DNA of 64,000 bases. Source: Omphiscola glabra (taxonomy: Eukaryota > Mollusca > Gastropoda > Lymnaeidae). The stretch is from contig OZ024795.1 of NCBI GenBank assembly GCA_964017045.1, positions 28,558,366 through 28,622,365 on the forward strand, read 5' to 3'. The notes below the pieces were generated by a model. It ran no database searches. It had not been told where the DNA came from and saw only the letters and a list, made by a program, of their open reading frames with translations. The translations under genes and the position numbers were made by a program. This document shows, one piece after another, positions 46,681 through 59,349 of the stretch (positions within the stretch are counted from its first letter, which is position 1; each line of letters opens with the position of its first letter).

Positions 46681-47407
46681 GTGCCAAGCTGTATCATCCA
46701 CATGTTGTTCCCAGCTGTATCATCCACATGAATAATCCCAGACCTTGTGGACTTCGTCCTGCCAATTCCACACCATCTTCCGCTTGTGACGGACGGATGC
46801 CAGCAATCGTGCAATTTAATATACTCTCTCTGCTCTCTTTCTAGGGACGTTAGGCCATATAAGAAAAAAAAATTATACCACCAAACAGGGAAGCAACATA
46901 TCAGCTAAAATAATTAGAACATTTTTTTTGGTTTTAGAGTGACACCACAATTTCATGAAAATGTATAGCTCGTCCAACTAATTAAGAGAACTCATTAATG
47001 GTTTTCAAAACATTTAATTTTCTATACATTTAAAAAGTCTTGCGCATTATTTGTAACCTAAAAGTCTATGGTGTGTCTAAAATCTCTTGAAAATATCTAG
47101 AGGTCTAAATATAAAAAGACCCCTTTAAGTCTAAACCCCCAAAAGAGCTCCGACTGCCTAACGTATGCCCTAAATGTCTAACTCCAGCTGAATGCCTAAA
47201 ATCAAACAACAATACTAACCCTTAAAGTCTAAATCCGTCAGTAAGTTTACAAACACACACACACAAAAATAAAAATCTAATTTCAAACCAAAAAGTCTAA
47301 ACTATTTTATTATAGTTTTTAAATCCTAAATGTATAATCACGTGACTGGTCATCGAAGTGTGCGTTCCGAATACAGTTTTAAATCAGGGATTAAATCTTC
47401 AGCTCAT
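46681..47407. other. AT-rich spacer with scattered TCTAAA words
   Basis: AAGTCTAAA/CCTAAA words recur irregularly from 47050 to 47330 without a fixed period. No gene was recognised. Confidence 0.5.
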
Positions 47408-47515
47408 CTGAGTTCCAGATGTCCCAAATCGGCTGCTGGTATCAGAGTTCCAGATATCCCGAATCGGCTGCTGGTATCAGAGTTCCAGATATCCCAAATC
47501 GGCTGCTGGTATCGG
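47408..47515. repeat. 35-bp tandem repeat, 3 copies
   Basis: GAGTTCCAGATATCCC then AAATCGGCTGCTGGTATCA, three near-identical units. Confidence 0.95.
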
Positions 47516-47695
47516 GTTAAACGTTTTGATCGATTTTGTAAATATCTTTACCTGGCTTCTGCAGACATAAAGATTTAATTGGTGACTTTAACGTGTGTCT
47601 TTTAATATGGCGATACCAAGATAGAGAGAGAAAAAAAGTAAATAAACATAGAGAGGATAGGAAGAGATAGAGGTAGAGAAAGAGAGTAGAAAGTG

Positions 47696-48415
47696 TCCCC
47701 CGGGGATTCCGGTTGAAAAGTCTGTAGTGGCTTGCCGATTTGGAAGCGCTGGCCACCGACCCCCTCGGCGTTAACCCGGGGCACATTACCACCATTGCGT
47801 GTCCCGCGTGGCAGACAAGGGCATGCATGGTAGTTGCTGGAATAAACGGCTCCTACAGGGCTGCCACCTGTGATACTTCGCAGGGGGGAAGAAAAGGCAA
47901 ACACAGGGTAGGGATCATGATTACAAGTTGCCGTTAAGGGATATGAGGCGATAGGCTGTGGTGTAAGTCTATGGCCGATGATTCTAAATATGCAGCCCTG
48001 AGAAAGCTGCTCCTAGGCAACCGTTTCGTCCCAGCTACTTCGCGAATTAGTTGCGAGGTGGAAACCCACTGTAGAATCCCTCTTAGAGGGCGTCCGATGC
48101 TTCCCCGGGACGGGTGGGGGGAGATATTAGGACGTTAATTTACCGTCCCGGCCCCTAGGAAAGTGGACTGCGGACGCTTGAAACACAGCGTCTTCGGTCA
48201 ACCAGATGTCTCCGGGCGGGGAGGGTCTCCATCGGCAAACCCGATCGAGCTGTTGCTGGTGGGGACGCTTCACGCCCGGGGAGATCTCTGGTGCTCCTTC
48301 GCACGGCCTTACGTCGGGGAAACCCGGCGGCTGGCATGTGTGGGTGGGCGCCAGGGAGGGCATAAGGAGCGCAAGCTCGACGGCCCGCTAACGCCATTTC
48401 CTAATGATATATTTC
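47696..48415 (+). mobile_element. GC-rich retroposon, copy 2 (11-bp TSD)
   Basis: A 720-bp GC-rich insertion within a GA-rich tract (47622-47695 and 48416-48480). It is bounded by a perfect 11-bp direct repeat AGTAGAAAGTG at 47685-47695 and 48416-48426. The 3' 470 bp aligns with copy 1 (20143-20691) in the same order of conserved words. The 5' part is longer and shares only short words (GCGTGGCAGAC). It ends ACGCCATTTCCTAATGATAT with no poly(A). Frames at 48163-48420 (plus) and 48155-48397 (minus) align in register with those of copy 1 but lack any recognised domain. Class uncertain: long SINE or LINE 3' end. Confidence 0.83.
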
Positions 48416-48479
48416 AGTAGAAAGTGAGACGGAAAGAGAGAGTAAAAAAAGAGAGAAAGTGAAGGTGGAGAGGCGTGAG

Positions 48480-50010
48480 TAGAAGAGCAGAGGAAAGATT
48501 TATAGAGGCGATATTAACGATAATAACGGGAGAATGGGTAAGAGAGATTTGACAAGCACAATAGTTGTGGGGGGAGAGCAAAGTATATTCCATAAGTTTA
48601 TACACACATGACATAATCACGGATCCCGTACTTGGCTGCATTTTTAGAACCTGTAGTTTGAGACAAAACCACGCGTTTATTCGTTACAAAGCCTGCCTTA
48701 TGACCACAACGTTGTTGAATTGACTCTATCATGTCAATATTCTCATACAATGAAAATTTATGTGTTATTATTTTTTTATATACTTTTTTAGAGGTTGCAG
48801 TAAAACTACATCAAAGTCGACTACAATCGGAGGGAGCAATAAGCTCAAGCACGTTGTAGCTCTTCTGATTGACTCAGAGCCGAGTGACATTACCGCAGTC
48901 ACTAAAATATTGCTAGAATTCTTTTTTTTATTTACTTCCCTTACAAATAAAATAATTGATGAATATATTCGTTCTCTTCTTACATTGTGATTCTCAAGTC
49001 AATTGGTGAAATACGATTTTGATGTACATCTCAAAACATTTAATATTTCGGTTAAGGATTTCAACTTATGTTCAAATAAATCTCCCAATTTCTTACTCAC
49101 ACCTTTAACCTTAAGACTTAACACCCAAATATATATTTATATATGAATGAGCTAGGCTGACCTTAACGCCAAAGAACCGAAAATATTTAAATGCTTTCGG
49201 ATTCTTAAAAACAATCATAGTTATTTTCTATTATTTTACGGAAATCGAATACATTTAAATGCCAATTTTTTTTTATATATCCGCTTATATTTGAGTAAAA
49301 GTTTAAGTATAATTATTATAAATTACAAATACATTTAAACTATCAACTAAAGAACTATTTTAAGAATTTTATATACGTTTGAAAGTTATTAAAAAAAAAT
49401 AATTAAAAAATTATGATCAAAGAATTGATTTAATCACATTTATCGGGAAAACCCAAACATGTGTTGCTTTTAGTGCGTTTTAGTGCGTTTTTAATAATGC
49501 GAAATATTTATTTTTTCTAATTAAAGATGCAAATTACGTCATAGCGCTAATTGCCTGTTAGCAAAAACTCTAAGTTTCTTTGATTTAATAACCATGCGTG
49601 ACAAAACTGAGAATTTATTTCCCACTTCTTAAATGTAAAATTAATAAATATAATTGATTGCTTTTTAAACTGTTAATAAAACATAACCAAATTTTAGCGT
49701 TGTATTTTTAACATTTAATACGTTTTTACTTATTTTTCATTCAAAAATTTACTTGTATTAAAGTTATAGCGTACTAAAAACTTAACCTTTATATATATCT
49801 TAAATTAGAAAATACCATTTAAGCCAATCAGTGCTGCGAAACTCCATAGCCAAATAGCATTCACTAATGCACTTTCAAATAAGAAAAAACCACAGGAAGT
49901 GCAAAAAAATGTTTAATTGCATATGGAGGGGACTAAAAGCCAGTGGAAGATTTTAATAATTTTATTAAAATCGGATGGACTGGGGTTGGTCGATACTTTC
50001 ATTTTGCCAC
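48480..50010. other. AT-rich spacer, 1.5 kb
   Basis: Very AT-rich from about 49000 to 49900. No reading frame or RNA gene was recognised. Confidence 0.6.
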
Positions 50011-50280
50011 AGGCAGCACAAGATGCGCCCCTGGCAGCACAAGATACGCCCTTGGCAGCACAAGATACGCCCCTGGCAGCACAAGATATGCCCCTGGCAG
50101 CACAAGATACGCCCCTGGCAGCACAAGATATGCCCCTGGCAGCACAAGATACGCCCCTGGCAGCACAAGATACGCCCCTGGCAGCACAAGATACGCCCCT
50201 GGCAGCACAAGATACGCCCCTGGCAGCACAAGATACGCCCCTGGCAGCACAAGATACGCCCCTGGCAGCACAAGATACGT
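50011..50280. repeat. 21-bp GGCAGCACAAGATACGCCCCT minisatellite (core GGCAGCACAAGATACGCC)
   Basis: About 13 almost identical units; the only common variant is ATACGCC/ATATGCC. The period is a multiple of 3, so frames in several phases are open (AAQDTPL, RYAPGST). Confidence 0.97.
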
Positions 50281-50284
50281 CTCA

Positions 50285-52189
50285 GAAAAAAGGAATGAAT
50301 TTAATAAATAATTAACCTTCTTAGGTACATGCATAGCGGGGGGGTAGGAAATAGGATGTGTACATTTTCACGTGGATGACAATATATTTAAATCCCTGGA
50401 ATTACATTTATGAAAAAATAGATGTTACATTCTCTTTTTACAAATAAACATTTGTTTACAAATTAGGAAAATTAATGACTTTAACGAAACGTTGGCACAT
50501 TAAATAAGTATGCCCTTGAATATTAAAATTCAATTGTAATGAGTTTTTGATGAGTTTTTGCAATAGCAGGTAGAAATTATCACAAAGGACGTACCATTAA
50601 TATCCCGATAACATCGGGTCATATATTCTAGTATATATAAGTCTATATTAAGAAAAACGACATTTTAAATAATTCTTCCAAATTTCCGTTAGACCAAATT
50701 TATTTTCAACCAAACATCCATCAATCAATTTGAATGTCTTTGAAACAAATTTTAGGTAACCTAATTAGACAATCGTTGCTCTTTACAAATAAACTCAAAT
50801 CAAGATAGGACCTATCAGGGATCTCTGTTTTTAGCACCTGCACCACAACAGCACGTGTTACCTCTGTGGCACATGTTACCTCTGTAGCACATGTTACCTT
50901 ATATCACCTTCCAAAGATAATTTCTATCAGGAGGAAGACATTTCGAGGCTCAAATCATTGAACTAAAGCCACGGGCGGGGAAACAATGGTAGCACGTGCA
51001 CAGATGCGAACATTAAATGACATCCCACCCACTCCCTCCCCCCCCCCCACGCCCCAATGCATTTCAAGCTGTCTCTATCCCAGCTTTTAGGTCATCACCT
51101 AAATTAGACAGTCACCTCCATCCGAACAATTCAACACGCCAAGTTCATGTGCGTGACAGGGCAACTGTCCAACGGAGGCCAAAAATAGCTCTTTAAGCTG
51201 GCTTTCTATGACGTATTTCCGGTTGATTCCAAGTGTCGGTGGACAATGTAAAAGAAGACAAAAAGGAAAAGCGAACAACTAAGTTGCTTTATTGAATGTT
51301 TCGTGAGGGATGTGTCTAAAAGAGAAAAGTAAAAGTGGGTGTCTTATTGCTGTGACGTTGTAGGTGATACAATAATGTTTCCTAACCTTTCACCGATTTT
51401 TTTTCCGATTTGAATTTGTTGTTCGTTCCCAATTGAGGTTGACACAATAAGACAACTTCAAATGATCCAATCAAATATCACCCTGGCCTCCCAAAATCTA
51501 TAAATAAAATTAGACACATATCCCCCTTTCATGAAATTACATGTATAAATTTAGACACATATTCTGCATAAATTATCCTTAAATTCCGACAGTCCATAAA
51601 AAGCCTATTTAATCAAGTCAACTGTGACCTTAAAATCTTTAAAAAATCGGTGTATTCTCTTTATTTGTGCCGCCGTACTTTTCAGCCCAGTGCAGGGGGT
51701 CGGCCTACTGTTTTACCCACTACCCCATCGTGTTTTATTTCTTTTACGCGGACGTTTATGTGACACACATCACAACAGAAAGTTCAAGGTCACCGTCAAT
51801 TTCATCTTTTATATTTATGATGATAAAATATTTAAAAATGCGTGTCGTCACAGAAGATCTTTACACCCCTAAATCCCCAACCCTCACCCCCACCCCCACT
51901 CACGTGTCACAAACTGTCACTCTTTCTTTAACCCCCTCCCCCCCTCCTCCATCTCCGGGGCCTGACGTACTTTATGGACTGCCGCACTTGGTAAGTTTTA
52001 GGGACTGTTCAAACAAAACTTGAGAAAAGGATTTAAAGTTCTCCAATGTTTCTTTGCTTAATAACAAAGACGTTTATGCACAACTGGGTTATGACGTTTC
52101 ATTCTCAATTGTTCACCCGAAGGACCCTGGTCATATTTAAAGCTTAAAACGTTATTTTTAGGAAAACTTGTGGGTTTTTCCGCTTGAAA
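50285..52189. other. AT-rich spacer with simple tracts
   Basis: A three-copy 18-bp repeat (GCACATGTTACCTCTGT, 50853-50905) and C-runs near 51037-51048 and 51930-51960. Frames at 51624-52023 show no recognisable domain. Confidence 0.5.
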
Positions 52190-53092
52190 TTTTGGTTTGA
52201 ACCCATCTTGAAATGACCTTTATAAACAAAACTTGATTAAAATGATGAGGTGAAATGACCTTTATAAACAAAACTTTATTAAAATGATGAGGTGAAATGA
52301 CCTTCATAAACAAAACTTGATTAAAATGATGAGGTGAAATGACCTTTATAAACAAAACTTGATTAAAATGATGAGGTGAAATGACCTTCATAAACAAAAC
52401 TTGATTAAAATGATGAGGTGAAATGACCTTCATAAACAAAACTTGATTAAAATGATGAGGTGAAATGACCTTCATAAACAAAACTTGATTAAAATGATGA
52501 GGTGAAATGACCTTTATAAACAAAACTTGATTAAAATGATGAGGTGAAATGACCTTTATAAACAAAACTTGATTAAAATGATGAGGTGAAATGACCTTTA
52601 TAAACAAAACTTGATTAAAATGATGAGGTGAAATGACCTTTATAAACAAAACTTGATTAAAATGATGAGGTGAAATGACCTTTATAAACCAAACTTGATT
52701 AAAATGATGAGGTGAAATGACCTTTATAAACAAAACTTGATTAAAATGATGAGGTAAAATGACCTTTATAAACAAAACTTGATTAAAATGATGAGGTGAA
52801 ATGACCTTTATAAACAAAACTTGATTAAAATGATGAGGTGAAATGACCGTTATAAACAAAATTTGATTAAAATGATGAGGTGAAATTACCTTTATAAACA
52901 AAACTTGATTAATATGATGAAGTAAAATGACCTTTATAAACAAAACTTGATTAAAATGATGAGGTGAAATGACCTTTAAAAACAAAACTTGATTAAAATG
53001 ATGAGGTGAAATGACCTTTATAGACAAAACTTGATTAAAATGATGAAGTGAAATTACCTTTATAAACAAAAATTGATTAATATGATGAGGTG
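52190..53092. repeat. 42-bp minisatellite
   Basis: About 21 copies of ATGACCTTTATAAACAAAAC plus TTGATTAAAATGATGAGGTGAA (given here in two parts, second core TTGATTAAAATGATGAGG). Because 42 is divisible by 3 the minus strand has a 303-aa frame of 14-residue repeats (core HHFNQVLFIKVISP). Substitutions fall at all codon positions in the units I compared, with no sign of protein-level constraint. Confidence 0.96.
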
Positions 53093-53258
53093 AAGAGTTA
53101 TTTGCTTTGCTTTCTCAATGAGATATGACCATCAATAGTTAAAAGGGGGGGGGGGGGGCGAATCGCTGATCAAAATATTAGAAAAATATCAACGATCACT
53201 AAAATGACAGTTACAGAATGTGTACTAAAACATGAACGAACAATGTACCTGTTACACA

Positions 53259-53335
53259 AAGTACACACAGTGCACACAAAGTACACACAGTGCACACAAA
53301 GTACACACAGTGCACACAAAGTACACACAGTGCAT
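53259..53335. repeat. 20-bp GTACACACAGTGCACACAAA repeat
   Basis: Four perfect or near-perfect units. Each contains GTGCAC, a 6-bp palindrome. Confidence 0.95.
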
Positions 53336-53603
53336 ACGCTAATAAGTAATCATCAAGCACAACCCTTGTCGGAACATTGCTATTATTGGGACCATAATTA
53401 CCTGGGCTACGTGCCCACAGTCACCAACGTACGGTGGCGACAACATGGGGATGAAAGGATTATCCCATATGGGATAATTGTACGTTTGACAGAGGTCGCT
53501 CCAGTCGGTTTATTAGCAGATCCTGGTAAAATACAATAGCAGGGGCCACAAGAAAAAGGGGTGCCATTTTCTACAAGAACAGCACGAATAATGTAATCGC
53601 ATG

Positions 53604-54120
53604 CAGCGGCGTCACCGAGGGGTTGCGGTGGGCGCGGACTGCACCTATCATAAGGGTGACAGCAAATATTTTTAAAAGGCCAATTTAAACGTTTCTCCAT
53701 GACTGTTTCATACGCGATTTTATTTAAATACACGAGCTGGATGCCACCAGAATACATTGCCACCAGAATACATTGCCACCAGAATAGATTGCCACCAGAA
53801 TAGACTGCCCCCAGAATAGTTTGCCACCAGCATAGATTGCCACCAGAATATATTGCCTCTAGGAAACGTTGAAACTAGAACAGGGCATCCCCGAAACAGG
53901 ATGCCACCAGAACAGGGTTTCCACCAGAACAAGGTGCCACCAGAACGGTTGCCACCAGAGCAGGGTGCAAATTTCGCCACCAAAACAGGGTGCCACAAGG
54001 AAAAAAGGAGACTCGGAGGAGGTCAATGGGGAAGCCTGGAGGGATTATCAAGGGAAGTCTAGATGGGGTAACACCATGAGTTTACCGCAATGGGTGACAC
54101 CGACCCAAGTGACGCCACTG
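53604..54120. mobile_element. Miniature inverted-repeat element with internal minisatellite
   Basis: The left end CAGCGGCGTCACCGAGGG and the right end, read inward, CAGTGGCGTCACTTGGG form an inverted repeat of about 17 bp with 3-4 differences. The right side continues inward as GTGTCACCCATTGCGGTAAA, typical of CAGTGGCGTCAC...GGTGTCACCC elements in animal genomes. The adjacent flanks CGCATG and CCCATG match 5 of 6, so a duplicated target is possible but weak. Most of the interior is the 16-bp array at 53743-53998. No transposase frame is present. Confidence 0.6.
53743..53998. repeat. 15-16 bp GCCACCAGAATAGATT array inside a miniature element
   Basis: About 15 units. The left half is GCCACCAGAATAGATT and the right half GCCACCAGAACAGGGT, with degenerate units between. 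Confidence 0.9.
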
Positions 54121-54311
54121 CCCATGTAAACTAGTCCCTGCATCTATATTTAAATAAATGAAGTGTTGTCGCATAATATTTAACTTTAAAAAAAACGTTT
54201 AAAAATGTTTTAGCAGCCATACTGTACTGAATAATCTGACAATTTGCGCAAGAAGTGGAGGTTACATTTTGGGCGTTAGCCCTGAGCGGCATTTAGTGAA
54301 TGTATCCCGAT

Positions 54312-55636
54312 TACCTACCCAAGTGAATACCCAACTGACTACACAACTGACTACCCAACTGACTACCCAACTGACTGCCCCACTGACTGCCCCACTGACT
54401 ACCCCACTGACTACCCAACTGACTACCCAACTGACTACCCAACTGACTACCCAACTGACTACCCCACTGACTGCCCCACTGACTACCCCACTGACTACCC
54501 AACTGACTACCCCATTGACTACCTCACTGACTACCCCACTGACTACCCCACTGACTACCCCACTGACTACCCCACTGACTACCCCACTGACTACCCCACT
54601 GACTACCCCACTGACTACCCCACTGACTACCCCACTGACTACCCCACTGACTACCCCACTGACTACCACACTGAATACCCCACTGACTACCCCACTGACT
54701 ACCCCACTGACTACCCCACTGACTACCCCACTGACTACCCCACTGACTACCCCACTGACTACCCCACTGACTACCCCACTGACTACCCCACTGACTACCA
54801 CACTGAATACCCCACTGACTGCCCCACTGACTACCCCACTGACTACCCAACTGACTACCCAACTTACTGCCCCACTGACTACCCAACTTACTGCCCCACT
54901 GACTACCCCACTGACTACCCCACTGACTACCCCACTGACTACCCAACTGACTACCCAACTGAATACCCCACTGACTGCCCCACTGACTACCCCACTGACT
55001 ATCCCACTGACTATCCAACTGACTACCCCACTGACTGCCCCACTGACTACCCAACTGAATACCCAACTGACTACCCAACTGACTCCCCAACTGACTACCC
55101 AACTGACTACCCCACTGACTACCGCACTGACTGCCCCACTGACTACCCAACTGAATACCCCACTGACTACCCCACTGACTACCCCACTGACTACCCCACT
55201 GACTACCCCACTGACTACCCAACTGACTGCCCCACTGACTGCCCCACTGACTACCCAACTGAATACCCAACTGACTACCCAACTGACTACCCCACTGACT
55301 ACCCCACCGACTACCCCACCGACTACCCAACTGACTACCCCACTGACTGCCCCACTGACTGCCCCACTGACTACCCAACTGACTACCCCACTGACTACCC
55401 CACTGACTATCCAACTGACTACCCAACTGACTATCCAACTGACTACCCAACTGACTACCCAACTGACTACCCAACTGACTACCCAACTGAATACCCCACT
55501 GACTACCCCACTGACTACCCCACTGACTACCCCACTGACTATCCCACTGACTACCCCACTGACTATTCCACTGACTACCCCACTGACTACCCCACTGGCT
55601 ACCCCACTGGCTACCCCACTTGCTACCCCACTGACC
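54312..55636. repeat. 12-bp CCCACTGACTAC minisatellite, 1.3 kb
   Basis: About 110 copies with CCCAACTGAC/CCCCACTGAC and TAC/TGC variants. It contains a homogeneous CCCCACTGACTA core (54500-54790) with a duplicated block that includes CCACACTGAATAC (54667 and 54799). It gives a 460-aa Thr/Pro/Leu frame on the plus strand and a Gly/Ser/Gln frame on the minus strand, both artefacts of the 12-bp period. Confidence 0.98.
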
Positions 55637-55639
55637 AGT

Positions 55640-57410
55640 GGTAGGCTGTAGCTAGATTGTTACTGATTGTATTTTCATAATGTAAACAAAAAATTTAATT
55701 TAAAATTTAGTTTTTAATGTTTTCAATAAAGGTGTCTACATTTCAACTTTATTTGAATAAGTAAATTTATATATATTTTTTTAATGTAGAGTATTTTTAG
55801 TTGCATAACACAGTTAAAGTTATATTTCTTTTTACATTTTTTTTAAAAATTATTTTTTTTTAAACTACTATTAAACAACCTAAAAATGCAGTGTCAGCAA
55901 ATCTGATTCTTATTTTAATTAACATGTCTATTTGAGGACTCTATGCTCAGCAATAAAATTAGGGACATAAAAAGCATAAGGGAGAACATTGATTATTTTG
56001 TGCACTGTTCATGCGTCTTGTCCATTGGGGGCAGAAACTTAAGTTCAGGTAAATCCCCTAGAGATGACTTGGGTGTGAAAGTTCATGTCCAAGCGGACTG
56101 AATGGATGGGGTATAAAGTCTGCCGTGACACTGAAAAATCAAGTCTTAAGCCATCCACGGATTTACAATCAACTGTTTCTGCCCCGGGGGGTCAATAATT
56201 GCGAATAATCGTCCGTGGGTGAAATTTGGGACTTAGGTTTTTCAAAGTTCAGGTGTCATACTTATACTGAGATTTTTTTTATGTATGTATGGTTTTTTTT
56301 TTTTCCTTTTTTTATTTCTTGGATTATCTCATTCTCAGCTGGGTTAGGGTTTTCTCTTATCTTTGTTTCGTTTAGCTGAAAGAACTTAAGTTAAGCCACG
56401 TTTTATATAAAGAATTTTTAAAGCGTATTGTTAGTTTGAGCATATAATTGATACATACTTGATACATACTTGATACATACTTGATCCATACTGGATCCAT
56501 ACTTGATACATACTTGATATGAGAGTTGTCTCTCTAGGTGTCTCTCTCTCTCTCTTCCTTTTCACTCTCACTTTCTCTCTCTAGGTCTTTTTTCCCTCCC
56601 CCTCTCTCTCTCTAGGTCTCTCTCTCTCTCTCTCTCTTGGTGACGTAGTATGACAGTCACATTCAACTTGACATTTCTTTTCCAACCATACACCTGAGGG
56701 TAAGAACTTATTTCACCACGTTTCTCTTAGCTTCATGTTAAGATCCATGTCCAAATCTATGTGTAATATTCAGGATTTAGGTTGAGAGTCACATTCAACT
56801 GCTTATATCTAATCATCTAAGTATACGAGTTTTGGACTACTTATATCTATTGTATATATCGATTGTTCGTAGAATACCCACGGAGTTGAAAAAAAAATTT
56901 TTTTTGATCCATTCAATTATGCAGATTATCCATTAACCAATTATTGTATGTATGTAGTGAATTTATGTAATTTGTGCAGCAACTTTTCGAATTGATGTTG
57001 AGAAGAATACAGCCACACATCAACCATGACAGCCACACATCAACCATGACATCCATTCAACAACACTGCAGCCATTCCAGGGAAAGCGTTTCCCCTCCTA
57101 CCAACGCTGGTATCTGTATTTAATTTGTTTTGTTCCTGACCAAGTCATAAAGAGAAATATTGAAGAAAGCCGCACAAAATATCCGTGTCATGACAACACT
57201 GCGTATATAGGATTGATTTATTCTAGAATCCCCTGGTGGCAAATGAGAAGTCATACACAAATCCTTAGACTCGGTGAAACGTGCAGGTTGGTTTGGGTTT
57301 TTGTTTAAACAACTTTTCTGATAATTCCACACGGGCGATATTTTAATATATTATTATATTTGGTTTGGTCTCGTCACATTCAACTGATTGAATCGCTGGT
57401 TACCGCAATG
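55640..57410. other. AT-rich spacer
   Basis: No gene was recognised. Small tandem tracts are listed separately (56445-56640). A CAGCCACACATCAACCATGA duplication lies at about 57010-57050. Confidence 0.5.
56445..56640. repeat. 11-bp GATACATACTT repeat and CT-rich tract
   Basis: Seven 11-bp units (TTGATACATAC, some TTGATCCATAC) run to about 56520. A (CT)n tract with repeated CTCTCTAGGT words follows to 56640. Confidence 0.92.
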
Positions 57411-57606
57411 CAGAGGCGTAGCTATAAGAGTGTTTGGCGCCCGGCCGGGGAGCAAGATTCATTTTAAAAAGCCTGCCTTTCTTTTTTCAACTCTCAAACA
57501 CATTATTTTCATCTGTAAAATAATATCAGAGCACACTTTGGCGCCCCTAACTAGTCTGGCGCCCAGGGACATCTGTCCTCATCTACCCCCCTTAGCCACG
57601 CCTCTG
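57411..57606 (-). mobile_element. hAT-like miniature element 'CAGAGGCGTAGCTA', complete
   Basis: A 196-bp element. The left end is CAGAGGCGTAGCTATAAG and the right end, read inward, CAGAGGCGTGGCTAAGGG (13 of 14 terminal bases match). Its reverse complement aligns over its full length with the two halves of the element interrupted at 60063-61457 (shared GGGCGCCAGACTAGTTA, GTTTGAGAGTTG and GGCGCCAAACACTC). Flanking octamers CCGCAATG and ACACAATG match at 6 of 8. No coding capacity. Confidence 0.85.
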
Positions 57607-57814
57607 ACACAATGTTACTGATATTCGCTGTTTGATACAAATTAGTATCAAGGAGAATTTTAATCTATGAAAATTAGGTGAAACTCATAAGTACATACCT
57701 ATTTGCCGATACATGTACCTGTTAGATATATTAGGGAGTTTGGGGAGGGGGTGGTGGGAATAGAAAGGACAACGTATGAAAATTTTGGTTGGAAACCTTC
57801 ATGAGCAGGTACAT

Positions 57815-58078
57815 AGTGTACTGCCCTTGTGTACTGCCATTGTGTACTGCCGTTGTGTACTGCCATTGTGTACTGCCATCGTGTACTGCCATCATGTACT
57901 GCCATCGTGTACTGCCATTATTTACTGCCATTGTGTACTGCCATTGTGTACTGCCATCGTGTACTGCCATCGTGAACTGCCATCGTGTACTGCCATTGTG
58001 TATTGCCATTGTGTACGCCAGTGTTTACTGACATTGTGTACTGCCATTGTGTACTGCCATTGTGTACTGCTATTTCTG
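57815..58078. repeat. 13-bp TGTACTGCCATTG minisatellite
   Basis: About 20 units with ATTG/ATCG variants and a few slipped copies near 58010-58030. Confidence 0.95.
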
Positions 58079-58527
58079 CGTTGAAGTATAATCCCACGTC
58101 CGCATGGCGTCTTCATCTGTCTGCCTATTTCGCTAGATAAAGGTTTTGGGTTTTTTTTTTACTAAGAGATCGTATCGTCTCAAGAAAAGCTGCCTTAGAT
58201 TTGCCTGACGAATTGAACCCGGAACAACATGATTTCCCAGCGGTTTGTAAAAAAAACGAAACTGCAGAATACAGTGACCTTAAGCTATTTGTCAAATCAA
58301 ATTGGGAAGTTGGTATTAATTTTCTTTATTGAAAATAAAATAGTAACTATCAGAAATGACACTGCGGAATGATGGGATAATCAAAATTATGTCTCTCCCC
58401 CCCCCCCTTGCTGCTTCTCCCCCGATTTATTAGTTGTTCTCCCAACAACACAGTTAAACACTTGTAACTCCTCATATAAAAACTAATTATGTTCCCTTTA
58501 CAAATGTGAGTGCATTCATTTCAGCCT

Positions 58528-58661
58528 GGATGGGACTTGTTTACCTTAGGTGGCAGCTCCTCCTAGAGAAGGCAAACTCCGAAATCAAACCCGAAGATGG
58601 AGTCCCGTAGGCGGTATGACATTGACAAAGTGGAAATCCGAAACAAACTCCAGCGACGTAG
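58528..58661. mobile_element. Dispersed repeat 'AGTCCCGTAGGCGG', copy 2
   Basis: Second copy of the element at 46555-46680, same orientation: GGATGGGACTTGTTTACCTT, GGCAGCTCC, AGAGAAGG, TCAAACCCGAAG and GGAGTCCCGTAGGCGG. More diverged toward the right. Confidence 0.65.
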
Positions 58662-59308
58662 AAAGCGTAGAGCATAGTGAAACATACACAAACACACACT
58701 AACTTCTGGTCATCTACTGCATCCTGGTTTATTTCCCATCGACTTGACTATGTCGTTACATTGGAACAAATGGGCAAGGAATTAATCGCCGTTCTCTCAC
58801 TCAACAAAATATGACAATATATATTATAATCCGCCCTAGACTCTTAGATGTCAACAATTTTTGTAAAAAGTATTTAATATTTTAATCAAAATGTCTTTAT
58901 TTTTAAAGTATCTACAGTATCATTCCAGCGTGCGCCCCTTTGGGAGTTTCAAATCCCCCATTGAATCTCCCAAGCTTTACACCGCGCCTTCCCCTCTGGG
59001 CTATCCGACCCGTTTTCAGAACTACTTCGCTAAACAGATGTGGCGCCATCTGTTGATATTCTGTGTCGTCAGCATAAAATGTGCAGACGCGGTTCACATT
59101 TAATGTGTAAAGCGATGTTTCCCAAAAGTAGTAGTCCGCGGTGTACGTGATGAGAAAATCTGGAACATTTAATTTTATATCTTCCCCCCATTTTTGTCAA
59201 GTTTCCAAGTCGTCTTTTAAAAAAAAAATTTATAGTGCACTACCGTTACATGTGAAGAAAAAATTTCAAACATCTTCGGTACCACCGGTAGGGCTCTGAG
59301 ATTTTATA
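58662..59308. other. Spacer with possible hAT end
   Basis: The segment at about 59111 (AGCGATGTTTCCCAAAAGTA) looks like a hAT-type terminus but has no partner. The rest is unrecognised. Two short opposite frames near 58891-59103 carry no motif. Confidence 0.4.
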
Positions 59309-59349
59309 GAGTGATCGTGAACATTGTTGGTTTCCACTATGGTTTAGAG

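Noticed and set aside
51624..52023. Overlapping 82-aa and 118-aa frames
   Set aside because: No conserved motif; the second becomes Pro/Thr-rich because of C-runs. Treated as chance.
54269..55651. 460-aa Thr/Pro/Leu-rich frame, superficially mucin-like
   Set aside because: It comes from the 12-bp array. The non-repeat N-terminus (about 20 residues) is not a signal peptide, the opposite strand is equally open, and the C-terminus ends just outside the array.
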